DNA of 64,000 nt from positions 4,154,001 through 4,218,000 of the forward strand of contig NZ_CP157276.1 in NCBI RefSeq assembly GCF_040024445.1, given 5' to 3'. The first letter of the stretch is position 1, and every line of letters begins with the position of its first letter. The position numbers and the translations under genes are program-made. Under the pieces are notes generated by a model that did not search any database, was not told the DNA's origin, and was given only the letters and a program-made list of their open reading frames with translations. Below, piece by piece: positions 6,998 through 15,910 of this stretch. The stretch is from Prescottella soli. Its GTDB lineage: Bacteria > Actinomycetota > Actinomycetes > Mycobacteriales > Mycobacteriaceae.

Positions 6998-9289
6998 ATG
7001 GACACATTCGTGACGTTCACGATCCTGGGTCTGGTCCTGGGTTCGGTGTACGCAATCGCCGCCTCCGGGCTGGTGCTCACCTACAACACGTCCGGCATCT
7101 TCAACTTCGCGCACGGCGCGCAGGCGATGCTCGGCGCCTTCCTCTACTGGCAGCTGAAGTACGGCTGGGATCTGCCGACGCCGGTGGCGCTGGTCATCAC
7201 CGTCGGCGTGGCCGGGCCGCTCATGGGCCTGCTGCTGTACGCCCTGATCATGCGCGGTCTCCGTGACACCGCCGAGGTCACCAAGATCGTCGTCACGGTA
7301 TCGATCATGCTCGGCATGCTCGCGCTCTCCCAGTGGTTCTGGCATCCCGAGGATCCCCGGACCATGAAGATGTTCTTCGGCGACGAGAGTCGGTTCTCGT
7401 TCCTCGGGGCCACGATCCACACGCACGAGATCATCTGCCTGGTCGCCGCGGTTCTCATCGCCGTCGGCCTGCGCTTCCTGTTCACCCGCACCCGTGTCGG
7501 GGTCTCGATGCGGGGCGTCGTCGACGACCCCGACCTGCTGCGTCTCAACGGGCACAATCCCGAGCGCATTGCCGCGTTCTCGTGGGCGCTCGGATCCACC
7601 CTCGCGGTCCTCGCCGGAATCCTGGTCACCCCGATCAGCGGTGGCACCCTCGAGGCGAACATGCTGACGCTGCTCGTCATCGACGCCTTCGCCGCGGCGA
7701 TGTTCGGCCGGCTGCGCAGCATCCCGCGCACGTTCGTCGGCTCGATCGTCCTCGGCCTGGCCGGAACCTACGTGCTCGGTTACTTCCCGGCCGAGTGGAC
7801 GTGGACCTCCAACTTCCGCGTCTCGCTGCCGATGATCGCGCTGTTCGTCGTCCTCATCGTGCTGCCGCAGGACCGCTTGCGCGGCACAGCCGTCCGTACT
7901 CGCGAGCGCTACTCCGTCCCGTCGGTCCGCAAGGCCGTCGCCTGGGGTGTGGCGTTGATCGTCATCGTCTACCTGATCCGTCTGCTCATGGTCGAGTCCG
8001 CGATCACCACCCTCACCCTGGGCGTCTCGTTCGCGATCATCGCGCTGTCGCTGACCCTGCTCACCGGGTACGCCGGTGAGATGAATCTGGCGTCGGTGTC
8101 GTTCGGCGCCATCTCCACGATCGTCGCGTTCCACTTCGGTATCTCCGGAACCGGGCTCGCCGCCCGCATGAACATCTGGGGCCTGATCCTCGGAACGCTG
8201 GCGGCCGCGATCATCGGCGGTCTGGTCGCCCTGCCGGCACTGCGCCTGCGCGGCCTGTACCTGGCGCTCGCGACGATGGCGTTCGGTGTGTTCCTCAGCA
8301 ACATGGTGCTTCGTGACACCACCGAGCACGAACTCTTCGGCGTCAAGTTCTCGATCTTCACCGGCGGCTCCCTCGTGATCCCGCCGATCAAGATCGGACC
8401 CCTGGACCTGAGCAACCAGACGGCGTTCCTCATGACCGCCACCGCGCTGTTCGTGGTGCTGGCCATCGGTGTCATCGCGCTGCGCAACAGTGGCTACGGC
8501 CGCCGCCTCGCCGCGATGAAGGACAGCCCGGCCGCGTCGGCGATGCTCGGACAGAACCTCGTCAAGCTCAAGCTCAGCGTCTTCATGCTCTCGGCCGGCA
8601 TCGCCGGGCTCGGCGGCATCCTGATGTCGAGCGCGATCGGCGCGGTCTCCAACGAGAACTTCTCCATCATGATCAGCCTGACGATCCTCATGCTCACCGT
8701 CGTCGCGGGCATCGGCTACGTCACCGGCGCGTTCTTCGGCGGGCTCATGGCCGGCGTCGGGTTCGCGGTGATCATGGTGTCGTTCAACAACCTCGCCTCC
8801 GGGCAGCCCGAGCTAGAGGGTCTGTGGACGTTCATGGGTCACCTCGCCGCCGTCAGCCCCGCGCTGATCGGTATGGGCGTCGGCAAGAACCCCTCCGGGT
8901 CGGTGCACGACGTCATCGAGGGGTACCGCCGCCTGCGGAACGCCAAGCCCGTGCTCATCGGCGGCGCCGCGGTCGTGGCCCTGGCCTACGTCCTGGCACT
9001 GACCGGCGTGCTCGGCAACTGGTGGTTCGCGACCATCGCGATCGTCACCGTGTTCATGCTCCCGGTCGTCGGCCAGATGGCCATGCCGGAAGCGGTGCTG
9101 GGCAAGGAGGCCGCAGCGGCCGCGAAGGGCGTCCCGCCCGAGGCGGTCGGGATCGACGAGCCGTACACCGAGGAGAGCCTCGCGGCCCTCGACCGCGAAC
9201 TGGGACTGCCCGCCGTCGTCACGGCCCACACCGTGGCCGCGACGGAGCAGTTCGCCGACGAGTCCAAGGAGTTGAGTGTCCATGCCTGA
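6998..9289 (+). CDS. Fused LivH-LivM branched-chain ABC permease
   Basis: A 763-residue membrane protein that joins both permease subunits in one chain. Residues 1 to about 300 are LivH-like (GLVLGSVYAIAASGLVLTYNTSGIFNFAHGAQAMLGAF) and about 340-640 LivM-like (SLTLLTGYAGEMNLASVSFGA). A further two-helix stretch near 665-715 and a charged tail follow. The ATG at 6998 is chosen because GAGGG precedes it and the product then begins at the first helix. LivH and LivM are usually separate, so this is a fusion. Its stop overlaps the start of the next ATPase gene, which suggests translational coupling. Confidence 0.92.
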   Translation: MDTFVTFTILGLVLGSVYAIAASGLVLTYNTSGIFNFAHGAQAMLGAFLYWQLKYGWDLPTPVALVITVGVAGPLMGLLLYALIMRGLRDTAEVTKIVVTVSIMLGMLALSQWFWHPEDPRTMKMFFGDESRFSFLGATIHTHEIICLVAAVLIAVGLRFLFTRTRVGVSMRGVVDDPDLLRLNGHNPERIAAFSWALGSTLAVLAGILVTPISGGTLEANMLTLLVIDAFAAAMFGRLRSIPRTFVGSIVLGLAGTYVLGYFPAEWTWTSNFRVSLPMIALFVVLIVLPQDRLRGTAVRTRERYSVPSVRKAVAWGVALIVIVYLIRLLMVESAITTLTLGVSFAIIALSLTLLTGYAGEMNLASVSFGAISTIVAFHFGISGTGLAARMNIWGLILGTLAAAIIGGLVALPALRLRGLYLALATMAFGVFLSNMVLRDTTEHELFGVKFSIFTGGSLVIPPIKIGPLDLSNQTAFLMTATALFVVLAIGVIALRNSGYGRRLAAMKDSPAASAMLGQNLVKLKLSVFMLSAGIAGLGGILMSSAIGAVSNENFSIMISLTILMLTVVAGIGYVTGAFFGGLMAGVGFAVIMVSFNNLASGQPELEGLWTFMGHLAAVSPALIGMGVGKNPSGSVHDVIEGYRRLRNAKPVLIGGAAVVALAYVLALTGVLGNWWFATIAIVTVFMLPVVGQMAMPEAVLGKEAAAAAKGVPPEAVGIDEPYTEESLAALDRELGLPAVVTAHTVAATEQFADESKELSVHA

Positions 9290-10025
9290 CACCCCGATCC
9301 TCGAAACACGCGGGATCACAGTCCGTTTCGGCGGTCACGTGGCCGTCAACGACGTGAGCATCACCGTCGAGCGCGGGGCGATCACCGGACTGATCGGACC
9401 GAACGGCGCAGGCAAGACGACGCTGTTCAACACGATCACCGGGCTCCAGAAGCCGGCGTCAGGCAAGATCCTGCTCGACGGCCAGGACGTCACGCGGCTG
9501 TCACCCGCCAAGCGCGCGAACAGGGGTCTGGCCCGCACCTTCCAGCGGCTCGAGCTGTTCCTGTCGCTGTCGGTGCGGGACAACATTCGCGTCGCCGGGG
9601 ACATCCACAGGGCGAACACCCGCAGCAGGATCGACGTGGACGCCGAGACCGATCGGATCCTCGAGCTCACCAAGCTCACGGACGTCGCCGACAAGGACGT
9701 CTCGGAGATCCCCACCGGACGGGCCCGTGTCGTCGAGGCCGCACGAGCCCTGATGACGTCGCCGCGGCTGCTGCTGCTCGACGAGCCGGCGTCCGGTCAG
9801 ACCGAACAGGAGACCGAGGACTTCGCGGAACTGCTCCAGCAACTCGCTGCGGACGGCCTCGCGATCTGCCTCGTCGAGCACGACATCCCGCTGGTGATGA
9901 AGCTGTGCAAGCACATTCACGTGCTCGACTACGGCGCCGTCCTCGCGTCGGGCGGCCCGGATCAGGTCCGTGACGACCCGGCGGTGATCGCCGCCTACAT
10001 CGGCACCGCAGAGGAGGCAGTGTGA
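9282..10025 (+). CDS. LivG-type ABC transporter ATPase
   Basis: A 247-residue cytosolic ATPase that powers the fused permease. Walker A is GPNGAGKT at residues 39-46, Walker B is LLLLDEP near 165, and the switch histidine lies in LVEHD. The ABC signature is unusual: where LivG proteins carry a YGQQ-type core, this one reads EIPTGRARVVEAARAL, so the Gly is kept but the Gln is lost. The ATG at 9282 lies inside the end of the permease gene. A GTG at 9276 is an alternative start, and AAGGAG at 9266-9271 serves either. Confidence 0.9.
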   Translation: MPDTPILETRGITVRFGGHVAVNDVSITVERGAITGLIGPNGAGKTTLFNTITGLQKPASGKILLDGQDVTRLSPAKRANRGLARTFQRLELFLSLSVRDNIRVAGDIHRANTRSRIDVDAETDRILELTKLTDVADKDVSEIPTGRARVVEAARALMTSPRLLLLDEPASGQTEQETEDFAELLQQLAADGLAICLVEHDIPLVMKLCKHIHVLDYGAVLASGGPDQVRDDPAVIAAYIGTAEEAV

Positions 10026-10786
10026 TGGCTGTGATGTCGACCGGGACCACCCCCGCGAGGGAAACGCTCGGCGGGCCGCCGGACGAGCCCACCCCGCTGC
10101 TCGAATTGGCCGGAGTCCGAGCGGGTTACGGCCCCATCGAGGTCCTACACGGTGTGGATCTGGCGCTGCAGCCGGGCACGGTGATGGCCCTGCTCGGGCC
10201 TAACGGCGGCGGCAAGACCAGCACGCTGAAGATCTGCTCCGGCATCCTGCCGGTCACCGACGGCGAGCTGCGGATGGCCGGCCGGTGCGTCAACGGCGCC
10301 GAGGCGTCGGAGCTGGCGAAGCTCGGCGTGTGCTCGATCCCCGAGGGACGCGGCATCTTCGCCAACCTCACGGTGCACGAGAACCTGTGGGTCGCTACCG
10401 GAACGGGATCGAACCTCGCCAAGCTCGAGGAAGTCGCCTACACCCGGTTCCCGATCCTCGGCAAACGCAAGAACCAGCTCGCGGGCTCGATGTCCGGTGG
10501 CGAGCAGCAGATGCTGGCGCTGTCCCGGGCCCTCGGCACCGACCCGACCCTGCTGCTGCTCGACGAGCTGTCGATGGGTCTGGCGCCGCGCATCGTCTCC
10601 CAGATGTACGACATCGTCGGCCAATTGGTCGAGGAGGGTCTGACCATCCTGGTGGCCGAGCAGTTCGCGCGCGCCGTGCTGCCGATCGCCGATCGTGCGG
10701 CGCTCATGCTCCACGGACGAGTGGTCCGCGTCGGAGCGCCCGACGAAATCGAGAACGACCTTTCCAACAGCTACCTAGGAGGATGA
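10025..10786 (+). CDS. LivF-type ABC transporter ATPase
   Basis: A 253-residue second ATPase of the importer. It has Walker A GPNGGGKT, a canonical signature SMSGGEQQMLALSRAL, Walker B LLLLDEL and a conserved Q-loop region, and lacks the long insert of LivG, as expected for LivF. The ATG at 10025 overlaps the stop of the preceding gene (TGATG) and has GAGGAGG seven bases upstream, so the two ATPases are translationally coupled. Unlike its partner it keeps an intact signature, so one composite ATP site should be fully competent. Confidence 0.92.
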   Translation: MAVMSTGTTPARETLGGPPDEPTPLLELAGVRAGYGPIEVLHGVDLALQPGTVMALLGPNGGGKTSTLKICSGILPVTDGELRMAGRCVNGAEASELAKLGVCSIPEGRGIFANLTVHENLWVATGTGSNLAKLEEVAYTRFPILGKRKNQLAGSMSGGEQQMLALSRALGTDPTLLLLDELSMGLAPRIVSQMYDIVGQLVEEGLTILVAEQFARAVLPIADRAALMLHGRVVRVGAPDEIENDLSNSYLGG

Positions 10787-10788
10787 CG

Positions 10789-11142
10789 ATGACCACTCTC
10801 GCAGATGAGCGTCGCGCCCAGTTCAAGACCGACGTCGCCGAGCTCAAGCTCAAGACGGGACAGTCCCGCGGCGACGGAGCCGCCCGCATCGGTGGCCTGA
10901 TCCTGATGATCGTCGGTGCCGTCGCAGCCTTCGTCGTCTACATCTCGTCCCTGACCCTGAACGATCTGCGCGACATCACGTCGTACCAGATCCTGGCCAC
11001 CGCGTTCCTCGCGGTGACCGTGATCGGTGCCGCGCTGTACCTGGCCGGTGCGGTCGCCAAGGTCCTGCGGCTGTGGCTGCTGCGTCAGCTGCACGAGGGC
11101 CAGGCGCAGGCCGACCAGATCGCGGCCGCGCTGGCGAAGTAG
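10789..11142 (+). CDS. Small membrane protein at end of importer operon
   Basis: A 117-residue protein with a charged N-terminal stretch (ADERRAQFKTDVAELKLKTGQ), two hydrophobic helices near residues 36-57 and 65-90 and a polar C-terminal helix. The ATG at 10789 has AGGAGG six bases upstream, and the gene starts two bases after livF ends, so it belongs to the operon. I do not recognise the family. A role as accessory or stabilising subunit of the importer is suggested only by position. It ends directly before the large palindrome at 11149-11202. Confidence 0.8.
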   Translation: MTTLADERRAQFKTDVAELKLKTGQSRGDGAARIGGLILMIVGAVAAFVVYISSLTLNDLRDITSYQILATAFLAVTVIGAALYLAGAVAKVLRLWLLRQLHEGQAQADQIAAALAK

Positions 11143-11148
11143 GCGCTT

Positions 11149-11202
11149 CGCGCCCGTGCGCCGTTTCGGTAGTGCGCACTACCGAAACGGCGCACGGGCG
11201 CG
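11149..11202. terminator. 54-bp perfect palindrome between convergent genes
   Basis: Bases 11149-11175 are the exact reverse complement of 11176-11202, with no spacer; the centre is GTAGTGCGCACTAC. The symmetry continues further with a small internal mismatch (GCGC at 11143-11146 and at 11207-11210). It starts seven bases after the stop of the importer operon and ends one base before the stop of the convergent VOC gene. It most simply acts as a bidirectional terminator, but it lacks a T-tract and is far longer than needed, so a mobile palindromic repeat is an alternative. Confidence 0.7.
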
Positions 11203-11203
11203 T

Positions 11204-11584
11204 TCAGCGCAGATCACGGCGGATCGGATGGTCCTCCGGGATCTGCACCAGCACGATCGGGACGTCGTCGGGGTCCGCAATCCACATCTCGTGCAGCCCC
11301 CACGGTTCCTGGCGTGCCTCGCGCACGATGGGCACCTCGGCTCGGACCAGCTCGGCCTGGGCGTCCGCGAGGTTCCGCACCTGCATCCAGAGCGCGCCGG
11401 CGAACGGCGACTCGAGTTCGCTGCCGCCGTGCGACGTCACCTCGATCAGCCCCTGCCCGGCGAAGAACACCGTCCCGCCGGGATATTCACGCGCAATGGC
11501 GAGCCCGAGAAGGTCGCGGTAGAACGACAACGTCACCTCGTAGTCCCTGGGGCGCAGAATCGTCCTGCTGCTCAGTATCTCCAC
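11204..11584 (-). CDS. VOC/glyoxalase-fold protein (Rv0546c-like)
   Basis: A 126-residue single-domain VOC protein. The beta-alpha-beta-beta-beta pattern is visible in ILRPRDYEVTLSFYRDLLGL and in the C-terminal GLHEMWIADPDDVPIVLVQI. The pattern resembles glyoxalase I or dioxygenase-related proteins that bind a metal through His and Glu, but exact ligands cannot be fixed here. The start is GTG at 11584 with AGGAGG nine bases upstream. In M. tuberculosis a homologue sits at the same place between pitA and menB. The substrate is unknown. Confidence 0.85.
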   Translation of the reverse strand: MEILSSRTILRPRDYEVTLSFYRDLLGLAIAREYPGGTVFFAGQGLIEVTSHGGSELESPFAGALWMQVRNLADAQAELVRAEVPIVREARQEPWGLHEMWIADPDDVPIVLVQIPEDHPIRRDLR

Positions 11585-11616
11585 GTCTTCGCTCCTCCTG
11601 TGTCACACGTCGCGAG

Positions 11617-12066
11617 TCACTGCTCCGGGGCGGGTCGCGCCTCGTGGCCCGCGCGACCCCGCGTGCGTCGGGCTTCCTTCATCTCGGCCTCGTACAGGTG
11701 CCGGCGCCCGCGGAGCAGCGTTCCGCGGATCGCCTTCTCGTGTTCGCGGAACTCGGACCAGTACCCGTCGTCGAACTCCTCGACGATCTGGAACGTCCAC
11801 CGGCCCTCGAGGACGTTGCGGCCCACCATCGACGTCCGCAACCGGTCCGCGCTCGTGGGATGCCCGGACGCGATCAGCAACTCGACCGCCTCGCCGAGTT
11901 GCCGATCCGCCCGGCCCAGCAACTGGTGGAAGGCGTAGAGGTGGCCGCGCGCCTGCTCGACGGTCTCGAGGGCCTCGGACAGCTTGCCCACGGCTTCCAC
12001 GGTGGCGTCGGTGACCCCGTCCGGGCGGCGGTGCTCCGGTGCGGGCTGCTCGCGGTCGACGGTCAT
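11617..12066 (-). CDS. Hypothetical helical protein
   Basis: A 149-residue soluble protein, apparently all helical, with VEAVGKLSEALETVEQARGHLYAFHQLLGRADRQL followed by a charged C-terminal half (EFREHEKAIRGTLLRGRRHLYEAEMKEARR). The start is ATG at 12066. The low-complexity, Arg-rich tail is probably disordered. I recognise no domain. It ends 32 bases before the VOC gene on the same strand, and its 5' side abuts the TnpB insertion, so its natural promoter may have been altered. Confidence 0.75.
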   Translation of the reverse strand: MTVDREQPAPEHRRPDGVTDATVEAVGKLSEALETVEQARGHLYAFHQLLGRADRQLGEAVELLIASGHPTSADRLRTSMVGRNVLEGRWTFQIVEEFDDGYWSEFREHEKAIRGTLLRGRRHLYEAEMKEARRTRGRAGHEARPAPEQ

Positions 12067-12154
12067 CTGGTGTTGGCGCGGATACTCCGTCGTTCACGGG
12101 GAGTGGAAGCGCCGTCCTCACTTTCTGTCGGTGGTGGCAGTTAGGTTTCCGAGT

Positions 12155-13354
12155 GTGGGGGAAGTGGTGCGGTACACGTTCCGGTTGCTCCCGGGTGTGC
12201 AGGCGGAGCGTGCGCTGACCGAGGACTGGCATCGGTGCCGGTTCTTGTGGAACGAGGCTGTCCACCATCAGAAGTCGGGTGGGCGGCCGACTTTCGGGAC
12301 GTTGTCGAAACTCTTGACGGCGGCGCGGTCGGCTAACGCGTGGTTGCGGGAGGGTTCGCAGGTTGCACAGCAGCAGATGCTGCGGACCTACGCGCAGGCG
12401 TTGGCGCAGTCGTTCACGGTGAAGGGGCGGGGCCGGCCGGCCTTCAAGGCCCGCAAGAAGACACAGTTGTCGTTGGAGTTCACGCGCCGGGGGTTCCGGC
12501 TCCGTGATGGCCGTCTGGTGCTGCCGAAGGGCGTAAGGGTGCCGGTGGTGTGGTCGCGGGGGTTGCCGTCGGAGCCGACGAGTGTCCGGATCACACGGGA
12601 TGCGCTTGGGCATTGGTATGCCTCGTTCGTCGTCCGCCGCGAGGTCGCTTTCGTCCCGGAGGGCGTGGGTGGGATCGGTGTCGACTGGGGCGTAGCGACC
12701 ACCGCCACGACCACCGATGCCGAGTTCGATCTGCCGTATCTCGGGCACCGCAGACGCTGCGCGGCGGAACTGGCCAAAGCGCAGCGGAGGATGGCCCGCC
12801 GCCACACCGGCAAGCGCGGACCCCAGTCCAAGGGCTACCAGCGTGCGAAACGGGAGGCGGCGAGGCTGCACAAGAAGGCGGCCCGCCAGACCGAGTACGA
12901 CGCCCGGGTGTGGGCGAAGCGCGTCGTCGAACGCCACGATCTGATCGCGGTCGAGGACTTCACACCGAGGTTCCTGGCGCGGTCGACGATGGCGCGTAAG
13001 GCCGCGGACGCCGCGATCGGTGCGGCGAAAAGAGAACTGATCGAGCGTGGTGTGCGGGCCGGCCGGAAGGTGATGTTGGTGCGGCCTGCCTACACGACGA
13101 TGACGTGTTCGGGTTGTTTCGCGAGAGCCAAGCAGCGACTCGGAATCGGCGAACGAACCTTCCGATGCCATTCCTGCGGTCACACCGCGGGCCGGGATCG
13201 GAACGCTGCCGGGGTGATCCTGGCTGTGGCAGAACGCGGCCACATGAGTGTCGACGATGTCAGACAGTCTGATCACCTCCTCCGGGGGATGGTCCGGTTG
13301 CGCTCTGAGCTCGAGATCTCCTGCCCTCAGGCAGCAGAAGCGTTGAGGATCCAG
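12155..13354 (+). CDS. tnpB: TnpB RNA-guided nuclease (IS605/IS1341-like), 3' end undefined
   Basis: A TnpB/IS200-IS605 OrfB protein of about 400 residues. Starting at GTG 12155, it has an N-terminal helix-rich domain (RFLWNEAVHHQ, RGRPAFKARK) and a split RuvC nuclease with all three acidic residues: D177 in GVDWGV, E267 in VEDFTP and D348 in GRDRNAAG. A four-cysteine zinc finger (TCSGC and FRCHSCG) sits between the last two. No TnpA lies nearby. The frame has no stop where the family ends; it stays open to 14291-14293, antisense to the next gene. The end given here is only where family-like sequence stops. The core looks intact, so activity is possible. Confidence 0.8.
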
Positions 13355-13358
13355 TGTG

Positions 13359-13422
13359 CCTGCAGTAGTCGTCGGTGCGGTCGCGATACTGCAGGATTTC
13401 CGTCGACGGCCCGGAGAAATCC
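13359..13422. repeat. Inverted repeats at the presumed right end of the tnpB element
   Basis: CCTGCAGTA at 13359-13367 is perfectly inverted at 13387-13395. A second hairpin pairs GGATTTC (13394-13400) with GAAATCC (13416-13422). A smaller one, CTGCC-CTCA-GGCAG, lies at 13321-13334. TnpB elements usually have hairpins near the right end that form the scaffold of the guide RNA, so one of these may mark that end. The hairpin at 13394-13422 also sits right behind the convergent hydrolase gene and could be its terminator. The choice cannot be made from sequence alone. Confidence 0.5.
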
Positions 13423-13423
13423 G

Positions 13424-14062
13424 TCACGACCGCCGCCCGTGTGCGACGAACCAGTCGCGGGCGTGATCGGCGACGACGTCGAGGGTGCCCGGCTCCTCGA
13501 ACAGGTGCGTCGCGCCCGGGACGATCACCAGCTCGTGCTCGCACTCGAGCAGCTTCGCGGCCTGCCGGTTCAGTTCGATCACCGTGGTGTCGAGGGAGCC
13601 GACGAGCAGCAGCGTCGGCGCCTGCACCGCCGACAGCCGCGACCCGGCCAGGTCGGGGCGCCCGCCGCGGGAGACGATCGCTGCGATGTCGGCGTCGCGC
13701 GCGGCGGCCGCGTGCAGGGCCGCGGCGGCGCCGGTGCTCGCCCCGAAGTATGCGATCGACGGCGCCCGCTCCCGCAGCAGCGTGGTGACCTCAGTGAGCC
13801 GCGCCGACAGCAGCGGGATGTCGAACACCAGCCGGCGGTCCCCCTCCTCGTCAGGGGCGAGCAGGTCGAACAGCAGCGTGCCCAGTCCGACGTCCTGCAG
13901 GAGTTCGGCCACGAAGCGGTTGCGCGGACTGAACCGGCCGCTGCCGCTGCCGTGCGCGAACACGACCACCGGCAGGTCGCCGGCCGGGTCGGTCAGCGAG
14001 CCCGACAGGTGGACGCCGTCGACCGCGAACTTCGTCTCGGTGCTCACAAGTCCATTGCACAC
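13424..14062 (-). CDS. Dienelactone-hydrolase-like alpha/beta hydrolase
   Basis: A 212-residue cytosolic alpha/beta hydrolase. The nucleophile elbow is GASTG, the oxyanion region is VVFAHGSGSGRFSP, the acid is probably the Asp in VGSLDTT, and the histidine lies in GATHLFEEPG. It lacks a signal peptide. The GTG at 14062 gives the longest product; a second in-frame GTG at 14047 gives MSTETKFAVDG and is equally plausible. Substrate is unknown. It lies between the tnpB element and menB, and the TnpB frame reads antisense through it. Confidence 0.82.
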   Translation of the reverse strand: MCNGLVSTETKFAVDGVHLSGSLTDPAGDLPVVVFAHGSGSGRFSPRNRFVAELLQDVGLGTLLFDLLAPDEEGDRRLVFDIPLLSARLTEVTTLLRERAPSIAYFGASTGAAAALHAAAARDADIAAIVSRGGRPDLAGSRLSAVQAPTLLLVGSLDTTVIELNRQAAKLLECEHELVIVPGATHLFEEPGTLDVVADHARDWFVAHGRRS

Positions 14063-14232
14063 CCGATCGCGGGGTCGCCCAAGGGGAATCGGGCGCCGAT
14101 ACCGATTCCGCCGCGGTCGGGTTCACCCGCCGGCGAGGGCCCGGTCGGCGAGCGCGGCGACGATGGGCACTCCTGCCATGATGTCCATGGTGACCGGCAT
14201 CACATGTGCGCCACGCCGCTCCGAAAACGGAC

Positions 14233-14264
14233 GTGCCGCGCCCCCGATCGGGGACGCGGCACGA
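14233..14264 (-). terminator. Terminator hairpin downstream of menB
   Basis: CGTGCCGCG at 14233-14241 pairs with CGCGGCACG at 14256-14264. The stem continues after one mismatch with CCCC/GGGG around a GATC loop. The hairpin starts 22 bases beyond the menB stop, the right place for its terminator. There is no strong U-tract, which is common in high-GC actinobacteria. Confidence 0.65.
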
Positions 14265-14286
14265 CGAGAACCGGAGCGGCAGGGGC

Positions 14287-15180
<894 letters not shown>

Positions 15181-15262
15181 GAGGCGAGGATAGGCCGTGG
15201 TGTCGGTGTGTCGGAGACCACCTCGCGGGGAGCCCGGTGAACTCCGGCGTTACCGTGCAGGG

Positions 15263-15910
15263 ATGAGCGAACAACTGCGGACCGACGCCGCCACCGGGGA
15301 CGACGTCCACGCACATCACGGCGGATTCCCGGTGTTCACGCCGGTCGAGGCGGGCCCGAACTTCGGTCGGTTCGTCGAGTCGTTCCGGCGGCTACAGGAT
15401 CTCGCGGTCTCGACGCACATCCCCGACGACGTCACGGAGCAGGCGATCGCGCAGGCCGCGGCGCTCGCCGCGCTCATCGAGCCGTACCAGGTCCCGGAGG
15501 GCGGGTCGCCGGCCGGCTTCAACTCGGACCTGCCCGGCCGCGGCAGCCTGCTGCTCCTGCCGTGGATTTTCGAGCGGAACGGCGTCGACGGAGTCCGGGG
15601 CCGTGGGATGTTCCGCATGTTCCACCGCGGCGGCAACGGCGCCGCGCACGGCGGCACGATCGGGCTGCTGTTCGACGACCTGCTCGGCATGATCGTCCAC
15701 GAGGCGGGCCACCCGATCGCCCGCACCGGATACCTGCATGTCAACTACCGCAAGGTCACGCCGATCGAGACCGAACTCGTGATCGAGGGGCGCGTGGACC
15801 GCGTCGAGGGCCGCAAGATCTTCTGCACCGCCGAGCTGCGCGACCTCGACGGGACGGTCCTGGCCGACTGCGAGGCCCTGATGGTCCAGCTGCTGCCGGG
15901 CCAGCCGTGA
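15263..15910 (+). CDS. PaaI/4HBT-type hotdog thioesterase, possible DHNA-CoA thioesterase
   Basis: A 215-residue single hotdog-domain protein. The family pattern is visible around GNGAAHGGTIGLLFDDLLGMI, where the HGG and the acidic residues fit the PaaI/4HBT catalytic helix, and in LHVNYRKVTPIETELVIEGRV. The start is ATG at 15263. Its stop overlaps the GTG of menC (GTGA), so the two are translationally coupled. Because menaquinone synthesis needs a DHNA-CoA hydrolase after MenB and hotdog enzymes do this elsewhere, this gene is a good candidate. That role is inference. Confidence 0.85.
   Translation: MSEQLRTDAATGDDVHAHHGGFPVFTPVEAGPNFGRFVESFRRLQDLAVSTHIPDDVTEQAIAQAAALAALIEPYQVPEGGSPAGFNSDLPGRGSLLLLPWIFERNGVDGVRGRGMFRMFHRGGNGAAHGGTIGLLFDDLLGMIVHEAGHPIARTGYLHVNYRKVTPIETELVIEGRVDRVEGRKIFCTAELRDLDGTVLADCEALMVQLLPGQP

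Noticed and set aside
5317-7080. 587-codon open frame on the minus strand opposite the importer lipoprotein gene
   Set aside because: The lipoprotein gene has a signal, a lipobox and family motifs; the antisense translation has none.
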